From assembly GCA_963580275.1 (NCBI GenBank), contig OY756942.1, forward strand, positions 15,148,501 to 15,212,500: a DNA stretch of 64,000 nt, read 5' to 3'. This document shows, in pieces, positions 1 to 11,377 of the stretch. The first letter of the stretch is position 1; every line of letters begins with the position of its first letter. The translations under genes and the position numbers were made by a program. The notes below the pieces were generated by a model that had not been told where the DNA came from, did no database searches, and saw only the letters and a list, made by a program, of their open reading frames with translations. The DNA comes from Crataegus laevigata (taxonomy: Eukaryota; Streptophyta; Magnoliopsida; Rosales; Rosaceae).

Positions 1-701
1 AGCTCAACGGGAAGATGGCATGGTTTCCCATAGATCAGTTGAAATGGGGACATGCCAATGGGTGTTTTGTAGGCCGTGCGATATGCCCACAGTGCATCAT
101 TCAAGCGCAAGCTCCAATCCTTCCTCGTTGGCCCAACTGTCTTCTCTAAAATCTGCTTAATCTCACAATTTGAAACCTTTGCTTGCCCACTCGTTTGAGG
201 ATGATAAGGTGTTGAAACCTTATGCTTAACATTGTACTTCTTGAGTAGCGCCTCGATGGTTCTATTGCAAAAGTGGGATCCCCCATCACTGATAAGTACT
301 CGCGGCATGCCAAACCTTGCAAATATGTTAGTTCTAACAAAATCTGCGACAACTTTAGAATCATTAGTTCGGGTGGCTTTTGCTTCCACCCATTTCGAGA
401 CATAATCAACCGCAAGTAAAATATAATTAAAACCATGAGATGAAGGAAAAGGACCCATGAAATCAATACCCCAAACATCAAAAATTTCGACAGTAAAGAT
501 AGGGGTTTGTGTCATTTGGTCCCTTGCCCCTATATTGCCCATTCGTTGGCAAAGATCACAAGTAACACAAAACATCCTAGCATCCTTAAATATCGTAGGC
601 CAATAAAATCCACATTCTAACACCTTAAGGGCTGTGCGTTGTGTGCCAAAGTGTCCTCCACATGCATAAGTGTGACAGAAACTTAAAATTGAGTTAAACT
701 C
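1..701 (-). pseudogene. gypsy integrase (zinc finger plus catalytic core), partial
   Basis: The frame is open on the minus strand from 701 to the window edge. It shows the H2C2 zinc-binding part (CHTYACGGHFG, then CDLCQRMGN) and the core with the first Asp in VWGIDFMGPF and the second in SDGGSHF. The third catalytic residue, normally Glu in the GQxExSN context, is Lys here (GQAKVSN, codon about 177-179). That change alone should abolish strand transfer. The chain continues with WAYRTAYKTPIGMSPFQL before leaving the window. A shorter overlapping reading at 146-481 is another frame of the same DNA and not a gene. Confidence 0.9.
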
Positions 702-1193
702 CTAATTATGCACACACCTACGTATAATCTGATCCGGGCAATACTTCCACAAGTATGAGTTATCCCAAACATAAAACCTAGCATCTTTTTTCAATTTTTC
801 ACGTTGGTTTTTGTTTAGGGTGCTTGGGACTTGCTTAGACACTAAAAAATTAACCAAATCAGCATACCATGGCTCACTTACCTCCATGGACATCAACTGC
901 TCATCCGGGAATGCTTATAGGATGGGTAATTACTCCTCGTTATGCACCAAACGACTTAGATGGTCAGCCACCACGTTTTCACTGCCTTTCTTGTCCCGAA
1001 TTTTGATGTCGAACTCTTGAAGCAGCAGCATCCATCGAATAAGCCTTGGCTTGGCCTCCTTTTTTGTGAGCAAGTACTTCAACGCTGCATGATCAATGTA
1101 AACAATCACTTTAGTACCAATTAAATATGAATGAAATTTATCTAAAGCAAAAACTACAGCAAGAAGTTCTTTTTCCGTAGTGGAGTAGTTCAA
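702..1193 (-). pseudogene. gypsy RNase H C-terminal half and linker to integrase
   Basis: The fragment begins at NYSTTEKELLAVVFALDKF, a gypsy RNase H signature, and continues through DHAALKYLL to ADHLSRL. Stops then follow at 930-932 and 915-917. After these the same frame continues with a linker (SEPWYADLVNFL) up to a TAG at 702-704. Relative to the preceding fragment (1190-1696) the frame jumps by one base at about 1193, consistent with a single-base deletion in the codon run before LNYS. The family is certain; the element is inactive. Confidence 0.85.
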
Positions 1194-1696
1194 CTGGCGT
1201 CATTCAAGGTCTTTGAGGCATAGTAGATGACGTGAGGCCTTTTTCCTTTTCTTTGTCCCAAAACAGCTCCAATTGCATAATCTGATGCATCGCACATTAG
1301 CTCGAAAGGAAGGCTCCAATCTGGTGGTACAATGATGGGGGCTGAAGTAAGCATCTCCTTGAGGTGTTTAAAGGCCTTTTCGCATTCCTCGTCAAACTTA
1401 AAGGGTACATCCTTCTGTAGGAGACGACAAAGGGGGGTAGAAATCTTCGAGAAGTCCTTAATGAATCGCTTATAGAATCCTGCATGACCAAGAAAAGAAC
1501 GAATCTCTCTCACCGAAGTGGGAGAAGGTAAGTAGCGCACATGATCTATTTTCGACTTATCAACCTCAATTCCCCTTTCCGAAATGATGTGACCTAAAAC
1601 AATGCCTTGTTTAACCATAAAGTGGCATTTCTCCCAATTTAAAACAAGGTTCGTATCCATGCATCGTTTTAAGATCAAACTGAGATATTTAAGCAA
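1190..1696 (-). pseudogene. gypsy RT thumb/connection and RNase H N-terminus
   Basis: The minus-strand reading frame contains NLVLNWEKCHFMVKQGIVLGH, the post-catalytic RT segment. It also has the connection SFLGHAGFYKRFIKDFSKI and the RNase H start FELMCDASDYAIGAVLGQR with its Asp. It is separated from the RT palm by a one-base frameshift near 1690 and from the RNase H C-terminal half by another near 1193. Confidence 0.88.
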
Positions 1697-2283
1697 CCGT
1701 CAAACTTATCACCAAAAACACTGAAATCGTCCATGAAAACCTCAATAATGTTTTCAACAAAATCTGAAAATATACTTACCGTGCATCGTTGAAAAGTTGT
1801 TGGAGCATTGCACAAACCAAATGGCATACGGCGATATGCAAAGGTGCCAAACGGACAAGTAAAAGTGGTCTTTTCTTGGTCGTCCGGAGATATGACAATT
1901 TGGTTATACCCAGAATATCCATCAAGAAAATAGTAAAATGAATGGCACGCTAACCTCTCAAGCATTTGGTCAATGAATGGCAAGGGGAAGTGGTCCTTCC
2001 TCGTGGTGGCGTTGAGCTTCCTGTAGTCGATGCACACTCTCCAGCCTATTTGGATTTGGGTAGGCACGAGTTCGTTTTCTTCATTCTTTACCACAGTAAC
2101 TCCTGACTTCTTTGGAACGACTTGAATTGGTGAAACCCATCGGCTATCTGAGATTAGATAGATGACCCCACAATCAAGGAGCTTGATAATTTCCTTTTTA
2201 ACAACGTCCATTATCGGAGGGTTGAGACGGCGTTGAGCCTCTCGAGTTAGTTTAGCCCCCTCCTCAAGATGTATGCGATGCAT
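1675..2283 (-). pseudogene. gypsy reverse transcriptase palm and fingers
   Basis: About 200 residues cover RT motifs 1 to 5: VSPIQVVPKKSG, WRVCIDYRKLNATTRKDHFP, YYFLDGYSGYNQI, CPFGTFAYRRMPFGLCNAP and the catalytic EVFMDDFSVFG. The two catalytic Asp residues are intact. The frame is the same as the protease upstream; only a TGA at 2284-2286 separates them, where the family normally has a Cys codon. Confidence 0.92.
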
Positions 2284-3470
2284 TCATGTAGTAGGGCTAA
2301 TTCCCTTGATGTCGGCTAGGGTCCATCCAATGGCAGTTTTATGATCCTTTAACACTCGAATAAGTTTTTCTTCCTCCAATTCCGTGAGTGATGATGAAAC
2401 AATGGCGGGCAACGTTTCTTTTTCTCCCAAAAAGACATACTTCAAATGGTTGGGCAATGGTTTAAGCTCTAGCGTAGGTGCCTGCACCACTGAAGGTAAC
2501 ATCTTATTAGTAGAAACGGGAATTGACATTGGGATTGAAGACTTACCAACGCAAGGTGGGGATAACTCAAGTGCAGCCACCATCTCCTCAATTTCTTCAC
2601 TAAAACCCACGGCAAAAGCTTCCTCCATGTTGTTGCCGTGCCCTTGCACAATTTCTGGGGTTTGGGTTGTGCTTTTTATTCCTTGAACGATGGTTGTTTC
2701 AAGGGCATCTCGATCCAATGAGTCAAGAAATTCTTGCGCCAAAGATTCCAAAATATCAATAGAAAAACATGAATGATCATCAATAGGATATTTCATGGCT
2801 TCAGAAATATTAAAATCAATAACTTCCCCATCAAATTCCATTGACAATGTCCCTTTGAACACATCGATCTTTGTCCGGGCTGTTTTCATGAATGGTCGCC
2901 TAAGCAAGATTGGCAATGGTGTAGTATGGACTGATTCATCCATCTCTAGAATGTAGAAATTAGCCGGGAATACTAAATGGTCCACCTGCACTAAAACATC
3001 TTCCAAAACTCCTTTTGGATAGGCGTTAGAGTGATCGACTAATTGAATGATTACACCATCTTTTTTTAGTTCCCCTAAGTTCATAGATGCATAGATTGAG
3101 TATGGCATTACATTAATTGATGCACCTAAGTCTAGCATGGCATGTTCGAATTTGGTATTGCCAATAACACAAGGAATCGTTAAACTACCCGGACCTTTGC
3201 ATTTAGGGGGTAATTTCCTTTGTAAAACAGCGGAGACATTCTCACTTACCTGGACAACCTCCTTGTTCGAAATCTTCCTCTTTGTTGTGCACTGTTCTTT
3301 CAAAAACTTGGCGTATCTTGGAACTTGCTTAATTGCATCAAGGAGAGGGATATTGACTTACACCTTTCTAAACGTCTCAAGAATTTCCTTCTCAGCTTCC
3401 TCCTTCTTCGATTGCATGAACCTGCAAGGAAAGGGCACATTTGGAGGAACGACGTTAGAAATAATAGAAT
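2284..3470 (-). pseudogene. gypsy pre-protease linker and aspartic protease
   Basis: From about 3470 leftward the frame reads a proline-rich linker (SNVVPPNVPFPCRF). Next come a charged Glu/Lys stretch, a TAA at 3358-3360 and DAIKQVPRYAKFLKE. The protease proper follows, with MLDLGASINVMPYSIY (active-site D-L-G rather than D-S/T-G, a variant common in this plant lineage) and the flap-side LLRRPFMKTART. After it comes an acidic spacer ending in WTLADIKGISP. The upstream gag is missing because a copia LTR begins at 3474. Confidence 0.87.
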
Positions 3471-3473
3471 TTA

Positions 3474-5288
3474 TGTTGGAAATGTGCCCAAAAACCAATC
3501 ATATGATGATACTTTGCGGACATTTCACATGTTAAACTAATCTAGTTTAATATACAGGGCAAAGGTTATTGTTTTAAGCTGTCTCATATAAATGTTATAT
3601 GCTTAAACGATAAGTCCAAGGAATATGTGATTAGGAGAATGTAATCTAAAGAAGTTAGATTCATGAGGCCATTCTCTTTCGTATACATATCCTAAACGTT
3701 CCTGATCATAGGATTGCCAATTGGGCATTGACAGTCCGTTAAGATCAGTATATGCTATGTCTTCTCTTAGGGAGAGTGATTGGTCTCGAGTCATTGGTGT
3801 GACTGACACCAAGATAAGCATGTAGGTGCTCAATAGAGAATGAGTCCGCTGAACACGATCAACGAGGAGTTCTCATACTCATGTCACATGAGAACTCATG
3901 GTTGGGATAATGCAAAGTAGTCCTTTGACCTGAGGCATCATAGTTGTCTTGTGGTTAGGTCCTTGATCTTTGACTATGTCAATGTCACTCTATCAGAGGG
4001 TGTCCACGGCGTAGTTGGGGTTAAGTCACTTAGCCATGGAGGCAAGTGAATGCGCAACAAGGGATCTCTAACCTTCAAATTGTTTGAGGGAGAATACTCT
4101 ATGATATGATTTAGAATCTCTGGCCAGAGTATGAATGAGATTTGGAAAGTCGTTCCGAATCACATTCAAAGTAATCATATAAGTAAATGAATCACATTGG
4201 ATAGTAGACATGAATAAACTATCAAACCAAATAATGTGGTCAAAAGTGTTGTATTAGAGAAAGACCGTATTGCATTGTAATCCTAAACTGAATAGGTTCT
4301 CCACCTCTTCTGATTAGCTTGGGTAGCCATGACATACTGCTAGGTGTCACTCATGGTTTGTGGAAGCTCTAATAGTGAGTAATCACTAAAGGGAGAATTG
4401 AAAGTAAGTTTCAATTCACAATCGATTTGAAAGAGTTCTAATCGCCCACTGCCTCGCTAAAAGGAACCTAATGGATCGTAAACCGAGTAAGGTAGAAATT
4501 GAAGAAACAACGGAGATGAGTAAGGATAATTAAATGGTTTAATTATTTATGGCTAGGATTAATTAATATGTTAATTAATCAAACGAATAAGTTTGTTATA
4601 GACCTCGGGTTAGTTTTGGGCCTTAAGGCCCAATGGGCTTCGAACGTCAAGCCCATTGACTTAAGTTGTATGACAACTTAATGACTAATAAAACATAAGG
4701 GCACAAACAGCCCAATAAACCCTTAAGGCCGACCATGATGAATTGGAGTGGGTTTTTGGACTTATTACAAGTTTGCCACTCCAATGAAGGTAGGTATAAA
4801 TATGACTTAAAGCCTTTTCTTCATTAGGTTTCTTTTGGAGAAAAGATGAGAACACTTCTCTCCCTTTTCTCTCTAAGTGGCCGGCCCCCTAGGAGGGGAT
4901 TAACTAGCATCTAATCCTCCTCCAAGGTTACTCATCTGTTCTAAATGCTCTCCTTGGTGTGGAGACTTAAAGGTTCCCTTTCTTGGGAACTTGGAGAATC
5001 CATTTTACCATCCTCTTCCAAGAAATCCATGGAGCTAAGAAGCAAGGAATGAAGGCCCTCTCCTTGGGTGATTAGCCTTTGCTTATGAAAAGAGGAATCA
5101 ACAAAGGTATAAGATTTCTCAACTCACTTTATTTTGAGTTGAGTCTTGGTTCACCTATCTACTAGGCTTTGAATTTCATGGGTTAAGTTTTGTTTTTGAG
5201 TGCATATAAACATGATTCCGCCTTTAAATGTTAATTGCATGTTGTTGATGTTGCTCAAATGAACTTGTTTTTCACAAATTTTCCTTCA
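3474..5288 (+). repeat. Complete copia LTR, family A, 5' position
   Basis: It begins TGTTGGAAATG and ends CCTTCA, and is followed directly by a tRNA-Met type primer-binding site, so it is the 5' LTR of a plus-strand copia element. Length is about 1815 bp. A TATA box (TATAAATA) lies at 4795-4802, with the AGGGTTT/CT-rich leader typical of transcribed LTRs about 40 bp on. Family A recurs at 13000-14748 (minus), 50356-50852 (minus fragment) and, more diverged, 10807-11375. It interrupts the gypsy element at 1-3473. Confidence 0.9.
4795..4802 (+). promoter_or_regulatory. TATA box of copia LTR A
   Basis: TATAAATA sits in the LTR about 480 bp before its 3' end. The same element recurs at the matching place in related LTRs, for example at 11114-11121. 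The position fits an LTR promoter; the transcription start is inferred only. Confidence 0.6.
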
Positions 5289-5290
5289 AG

Positions 5291-5304
5291 TGGTATCAAG
5301 AGCC
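5291..5304 (+). other. Copia primer-binding site (initiator tRNA-Met type)
   Basis: TGGTATCAAGAGCC starts two bases after the LTR end. The usual plant copia PBS is TGGTATCAGAGC; this copy has one additional A. The position and sequence together confirm the LTR boundary and the plus orientation. Confidence 0.85.
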
Positions 5305-6985
5305 TAGGTCTAGTAGTTGGTGAATCCTTTTGGGTTTTGTAGTTCATAGTTTGTGATTTGAATGTTGTGATTGTTACAAGCTTTATTCTTGCTTCTTTGA
5401 ATGTAAATTTTGTTAGAAAATTTGCCATCTCAAATGTTATAGCTGTAGTTCATATGAGCATGAATTTTGGAGCTAAAATTTGGTGCCATGTTTTTGGGGA
5501 AATTCGACCAAATCCAAAGGGTGGATTTTTGGGTTCATGTTTGTCTTGTTAAAAGCGTTTTAAAGTGACTTTTGGAACCCCTAAGTACCCTAGTTTGGTA
5601 ATATGTTATTTCCCTTAAGTTTGAGAGTTTTTGGGTGAAAAATGTTCATGGAGCTCTTATGGGTTTTCATGGTGTTCTTCATCGTTCTTGATATGTTCTT
5701 GGCAAGAACAAAAGGTTTGGGAATTTTGATTCAAAAAGGGTGTTTGGTTATTATTTAATTTTGTTAGTGATGGATGGTATGATTGTTTTTCAAATAATTG
5801 ATTGACATGTTGAAAGGGTGTTTGAAAATTTTGTACATGATTGGTACTTCTCTTACACACCTATACCTATTTTACTTTTCACACCATACCTATCACTTAC
5901 ACAATTTCCATCACCTTTTCAAACCTACACATCAACACACACACACCATTACTTCTCTCACCAATCGGCCACCCTACTAAAGTAAGGTACTTTTGGGGCT
6001 TTTATGCAATTACATAAAGTTTTGATACTTTTGTGTATTTTCACTTTGACTCGAAAGTTTACGTTTTTACGTAAAGGCCCAAAATCACTAAAGGACAAAA
6101 TGTTTTGCTCCTTTAATGAAGTTTTTGCATTTGTTGAAATTTTTGGGTTCTAGTTGTAATTACATGAAGTAGTGGACTTTTTTGTTCTTACAAAGTGACC
6201 CCAAAAGTTTATGTTTTGCAATATAGCCCAATGGTTGATGTTATTGCTTTTTGGCCCAAATTAGATGAGAACAAAATAGTTTTGTCTCTTTAAATGAGAA
6301 TTGGATTTTCATTTCATTTAGCTCTATTTAAATCAATTTTATGGATACAAAAACCAAATGAAAATGTTGCATTCGAGTTTAATTAGTTAAAGCGTTAATT
6401 AATTAAAGAAAGGGTGATTATGAACCTAAGCCTACAATAATTGAGCAATGTGAAAGGCCGTCTCTCAAATTTGTTTGAACCTTGGGAATGTGTAGATTAA
6501 ATTTTGGTTGTAATTTGATATGATCAATTGTTGTAAAAGAGCATAAGCTCTTCTTTACTTTAAAGTAATTTGATTTCATCAATTGTTGTAAAAGAGCATA
6601 AGCTCTTCTTTACTTTGAAGTACTCCTTTCTTGTTTTATTCGATATGCATGAAATTGGAGTAGTTGGGTCCAACGCGCAGTAAGAAAACACGCCTTAATG
6701 TGATTAAACGCGTAACTAAAATCAATCACCATCCCGAGACCAAGATCCAACACTAGGCTCGTGTTGGATCGAATCAAAGGTTCATAGTCATCCTAAGGCC
6801 CTAAGGCAACTATATAGTCCATCAAATGAATGCAAATCTTATGTTAGTAGTACCATATAGTCTTGCTTTAAAAACCGTTTTACAAGCATAGTGGGAGTAT
6901 TATATACTACTAAATCAATCACATGGACCAATAGTTGTAATAGGACCAAAATGTTTTAATGTGATTGAAAGCATGCTTATATGTG
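5305..6985 (+). other. Copia 5' leader, non-coding, truncated
   Basis: About 1.7 kb follow the PBS without any ORF resembling gag; the few open frames of 60-70 codons have no recognisable domain. The sequence is AT-rich with T-rich runs. It ends near 6985, where the sequence becomes the 3' region of a gypsy element, so the copia gag and pol were lost. The exact junction is uncertain by about 100 bp. Confidence 0.6.
6511..6620. repeat. 55-bp tandem duplication with internal hairpin
   Basis: Two head-to-tail units (6511-6565 and 6566-6620) differ at about three positions. Each contains the inverted repeat AGAGC-ATAA-GCTCT. It lies within the copia leader. Confidence 0.85.
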
Positions 6986-7982
6986 ATGAGACCTAAAACC
7001 CTCAGCCAAACCATTATTAAGTTGAGAAGCGTGGGAGTGCTTTGAACACTCTTTCGTTTGCATTTTCTACATTTTCTTGCGTGCTTAACTGATTTATTTC
7101 TTTTCTTTGCAGGAATTTTTGTTATTTGCACCCTTGAAGTTGATTACAGAATTTAAGCTTGGGGGTCATCGCTTGATTTTACTGCAAATTAGGGAAGTTT
7201 TCAGTCCAAATGCTTTATTTTGTTTCTTTTCATTTAGTCATTTTATTTTTATATTTATTTTGCATTATGATGTTTTATGACATTGGGGACAATGTCCAGT
7301 TTAAGTTTGGGGGTAAAGAGTATAAAAATGACCAAATTGAAATTTTTTGTACCTTCGACTATGAACTGGTTTCATTTGTTTCCGTGTTGTTGCCTTTTGT
7401 TTTCTTAATTAGTTTTGTTTTTAAAAAAAAATTAAATTTAAAATTATTGGAAGATTTAAAAATCCAAAAAATATTGTCTTGTTTTCCTTATTGTTTTGAA
7501 TTAGATTTTTTGTTAGTTTCCCGACCCAATGATATAATTGGCTCAAATTTGAACCATGGTGATCAAGAACTTAGTTAACACGTGTTGTGTGAAATTCCTA
7601 ATTCTCTTGTTAGTATTGTACATGTTTGATCATTCTTGAAAGAGCAAATGCACATAACCTTGTTGATGTGAAACTAAAGCATGACTTAAAAGCTTCATAT
7701 GTGAATTTAGTGACCATATACATCCTATGTGAGTTTTTGAGCCTATTGAAAGTGTGTGCATTTTTCATACACTCATATTCTTTCATGTGTGATGAACTTA
7801 TGTGAGATACATCTCTAGAACTTGCGTAACGATCTTTCGAAATGTTTGTCATTGATTGCATGAACTTGAAAATGATAGAGGCGTTGGGTTTACCACCATG
7901 GCCCAAATAACCATGTTTCCCAAAGAAAAATGATATCATTAGATTGCCAATTTGAGCCGTATATGTTGAGCCTTTTATTTCT

Positions 7983-8066
7983 TATCACCAGATATGTCTA
8001 CCCTTATATCTCAAACATTTTTCCTATCACCAGATATGTCTACCCTTATATCTCAAACATTTTTCC
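7983..8066. repeat. 42-bp perfect tandem duplication
   Basis: The units 7983-8024 and 8025-8066 start TATCACCAGATATGTC and look identical. The homologous site in copy 2 (about 43297-43345) has a single unit, so the duplication arose after the copies separated. Confidence 0.9.
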
Positions 8067-8884
8067 TTACCCTTTCCAAGCGAGCTAGTGAGCAATGTGA
8101 GATTGTCTTATGATAAATGTTTGTGAAGTACTTGGAAGGAGTTTGGCAAAAGAATAAGTGTGGGGGTATTTCATGTTTGTATTTAGTTATGTGCTTAAAA
8201 AAAAGAAACAAAAAGAAAAGAAGAAAAGAAAAAGAAAAAGAAAGATTGTATACAAAGAAAATAAAAAGTTTTTAAAGTTTCAGTTTAAGGGTGTGGTTGG
8301 AAGTATTAGAAAAATCGCTGGAGAGCTTGAGTTCTTATAAATATCAACAAAAGAATTGCTTGCAATGTAGCTTGGAACTTGTGTTTACCTATTCTTTCAT
8401 TTCAATAACCCTCTCCCTAAGCCTCATTACATCCAATAAAAGTCCTCTTGATTTAAGTTTTGCAATTATGATTCTGGAGAAGTGATCTTTATGCAAGCTT
8501 ATGGTAGAACTTTCACATTTGATTCCTTGAGCGAAACACATTAAAACTAAACACATGAGTGATTGAGTGTATGTCCTGTGAGAAGGTCACTAGTTTGCAT
8601 ATGGTGATTTTAAAAAATAAAAAAAATAAATAAATAAAAAAAAACTTGAAATTGCATTAGCATGGCTATCTCACACACTACACTTCAAGAATGATTAAAA
8701 GATTACTGCTAGTATTTGAATAAGGAAGATGAACTTAGATTAGCTTGTTTGGTGCTAGCTATGGTTCTTGATGATTTGTTTTCTTGAATGAAATTCTATG
8801 AGGGTCACTTAGGGGGAAGCTAATGTTTTTCGTGTTACTACTTTTTCATGTTTTCTTTGTTTTGCTCGAGGTCTAGCAAAAGCT

Positions 8885-8899
8885 AAGTGTGGAGGTATT
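8885..8899 (+). other. Polypurine tract of the gypsy element
   Basis: AAGTGTGGAGGTATT directly precedes the TGATAAGC start of the LTR. It is the plus-strand priming site by position. Confidence 0.65.
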
Positions 8900-10806
8900 T
8901 GATAAGCTCATATTTATATATATTTTACATCAAATTCACTTATCTTTTCTTAGTTAGTTCCTTATATTTTTGAGCTATTTACTTTGTTTTTGTGTTTTAT
9001 AGAATTTGTCAAGCAAAGAAAAGAAAAATAGAACAAGTAAGATTTTAAGTAATAAATTCGTCAAAACTGCCTGTGCAGATCAGCTGACTTTGAAAGCAAT
9101 TTGCCAACTGCTCAAAATGAACTAGTGAATGAGCCTTATATGTTTGGACTGCTACGGATGTCTATTTTCTGGAACATTTTGCAGATTATTAAGATCATTT
9201 TTCTAGAAGAAGTTATGGGCATTTTAACACTGAAAGGTTCCAAAGCGGCTGAGTAGTTTATAACTGCAATGAGCAAAACACATGCATGCAGCAAAAGGAG
9301 GACATCATGGAAAATAAAAGAAAGCTGCCAAGAGAGTAGCACATGGACAGGAATAAAAAGAAAGAGAACGTGAAGGGCAGCAAGGCAGTGCATGGGAAAG
9401 AAGAAAAGTCAAATAAAAAAGAGAAGGCAGCAATGAGAGCAGGCCCTTTGTTTAAGGCAAACAAGTTCCATCAAAAGTTAAGATCAGCAATGTCAACTTC
9501 AAAAACAAAAAAAAGGGCTAATCCTCAACCCCAGTCGGTATAAAGATTGTATAAAGTGGAGGGCTGCCAGGTGAGAAATGCAGAGGCACATGGAGATAAA
9601 TAATAAAGAAAAGAAAACAGCAAGGCATATCAGATAGCATGGCAGACTCGGATAAGAAAAGAAGAGGAATAAACAGAAAATAATACACGGCTGCCCTTTG
9701 GTTTTGTTTAAAAGGCAGTGGATAGAAGTCAAGAGGAAGAGCACAGAGAGCTCGAGAGCTTGGCAAAGGGAAGGAAACCAAGAAGAAGAAATCTTTGCAC
9801 TCTCCTCTTTCGGTTTTATCTTCTCAAACTCATGTTTTACTTTTGTTTTAATTTGAAAATAATGTGTAACTAAATTTGTTTTGGCTAGAGGTTAATTCAA
9901 AGATATGACATATTTGTAATATGAATTGATTACCTTTAGTTGTGATTTCATGAGTTGTGAATTCAATTTGCTTAACTGCTTGATTGATAACTTATTCTTG
10001 TATGTCGATTAAGGACGCATACTTAATTTGCATGCATGAATTTGATGCTAGAATATAAGGGAATTTCACCTAATCGTTATGAACTTATATTCATGAGTAG
10101 TGAAGGTTGCTATCCACAATCGTGTTAAGTAAATTCTTGGTAAGAGTATCATGCTTTTCATAGTTACGAATGCCTCGTCAATACTTATAGTTCTCATGAA
10201 TCTTAATGATCTTTGATTGTATCTCTATTGTGCTTTTCACGTAGGGAACTTTTGAAGAATGTTTTGAATTAACCCGGGGTATTGAGATTCATGGTTTATT
10301 GAAAGAACAACTGAAAATTGGTTTGTATGCAAGTGTGTCATGTGTGGAGAAAAACCCTTTAGCCATCCATTCATCCATTGATTTACTCAAATCTGTCTTA
10401 AAATCTGTTTTACAAAGTTTACTTAGTTTTTGTTTAAATTCGTTCAAAACCAAACCCCTCATTGTTAAGTTGTATTCTTTAGTTATAATCTGTACAATTT
10501 GATGTCTTTTGAGTATTTTGAGTCTCTGTAATCCCAAATTCATTTAAATCCATCCCTAGTATCTTTTTTTATTCAATTTGCTAGTTTTGTGTTGTTTTCA
10601 CTATTCTAGTGTGTTTTAAGTTATTATAGTTTAGCTTTCTGTTTTAGAGTTTTGTTTTGTATTTTTTAGTCTTGTTTAATATTTTTAAGTCAGTTAGGTG
10701 CATTAGCAATCCCTCCTAATCCCCGGTCTAGAGCGATACCCTACTTACATCTTTACTACAATTGTCAAAAAGAGGGTTTAATTTGTGTGTTGTTTACAAG
10801 GCATCA
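8900..10806 (+). repeat. Gypsy 3' LTR, plus orientation
   Basis: It starts TGATAAGCTC and ends GGCATCA, about 1907 bp. The same family is found on the minus strand at 61872-63709, and the 40722-49409 and 33260-35366 LTRs are relatives. It is preceded by a PPT and gypsy 3' region and followed by a copia LTR fragment starting ACACC. Open frames inside it are low-complexity and unsupported. Confidence 0.82.
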
Positions 10807-11375
10807 ACACCATGTAAGGTAATGATTGAAGGATATAACAAAGATGAGTAAGGACAATTAAATAGTTAACTGTATATGACAAGGATTAATTAAGAGTTAA
10901 TTAAACTAGAACAAAAGGTTTGTTTAGGCCTCAAGGGAGTTTTGGGTTTTGAGACACAAAAGGGTTTCGGTCCACAAGGCACATTAAGGTTTAAGTTGTG
11001 TGACAACTAAAACAAAATGGACAATTAACTCACTAACAATAGGGAGGCCGGTCATGCTTAAAGAGGGAGTGGGTTTTGAACTTATTATAAGTTTGCCACT
11101 CCAATGAAGGTAGGTATAAATTTGACTTTATAGCCTTTTCTTCATTAGGGTTTTCTTTGAGGAAAGATGAGAAAATTTTGGCTCTCTTTTTCTCTCTAGA
11201 GAGGTCAGCCACCATAGGGGAATTTACTAGCATCTACTTCTTCCATGGTCCTTCATCTTCTTCCTCAACCATCCTTGGTGTCGGAAACTAGAGGTCTCTA
11301 ACTTTGGGGACTTTTGGAGAAACCAATTCTTCCATTTATATCCAAGAAGACATGGAACCAAGAAGCAAAGTTCCT
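10807..11375 (+). repeat. Copia LTR fragment, related to family A
   Basis: The sequence aligns with the middle of the family A LTR (about 4473-5045), with shared blocks such as AAGTTTGCCACTCCAATGAA and a TATAAAT box at 11114. The left end abuts the gypsy LTR; the right end stops at about 11375, where a different LTR begins. It is a truncated copy. Confidence 0.75.
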
Positions 11376-11377
11376 TT

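Larger units (their letters stand above)
1..3473 (-). mobile_element. Ty3/gypsy (Athila-like) element, internal region, truncated at both ends
   Basis: The minus strand reads, from right to left, pre-protease linker, aspartic protease, reverse transcriptase, RNase H, zinc-binding integrase N-terminus and integrase core. This is the standard gypsy pol order. RT wording such as LPFIDQMLERL and FMDDFSVFG points to the Athila/Tat branch by family knowledge. The integrase runs off the left edge of the window. The right end is cut at 3473 by the start of a copia LTR. At least five in-frame stops (3358-3360, 2284-2286, 930-932, 915-917, 702-704) and two one-base frameshifts (near 1690 and near 1193) make it non-functional. 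Confidence 0.93.
6986..8899 (+). mobile_element. 3' non-coding internal region of a plus-strand gypsy element
   Basis: It is collinear in reverse complement with 42494-44230 of the young element (copy 2), including a conserved set of G-run motifs at about 7155, 7303, 8156 and 8885. The last of these touches the LTR and is the likely polypurine tract. No pol, gag or antisense ORF is present, so only the 3' end of the element survives. An A/G-only tract lies at about 8196-8245; its complement is kept at about 43130-43180. Confidence 0.7.

Noticed and set aside
146..481. 111-codon minus-strand open frame
   Set aside because: It is another frame of the gypsy integrase core, whose true frame (VWGIDFMGPF, SDGGSHF) is open over the same DNA.
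2384..2686. Plus-strand frame over the gypsy protease-RT spacer
   Set aside because: It is the complement of coding pol sequence, with no domain of its own.
3137..3535. 132-codon plus-strand frame
   Set aside because: It is antisense to the pre-protease region and runs into the copia LTR; a chance frame.
9343..9781. Overlapping frames on both strands in a gypsy LTR
   Set aside because: A/G-rich LTR sequence produces Lys-rich or Phe/Leu-rich readings; no family match and no conservation in the related LTR at 61872.
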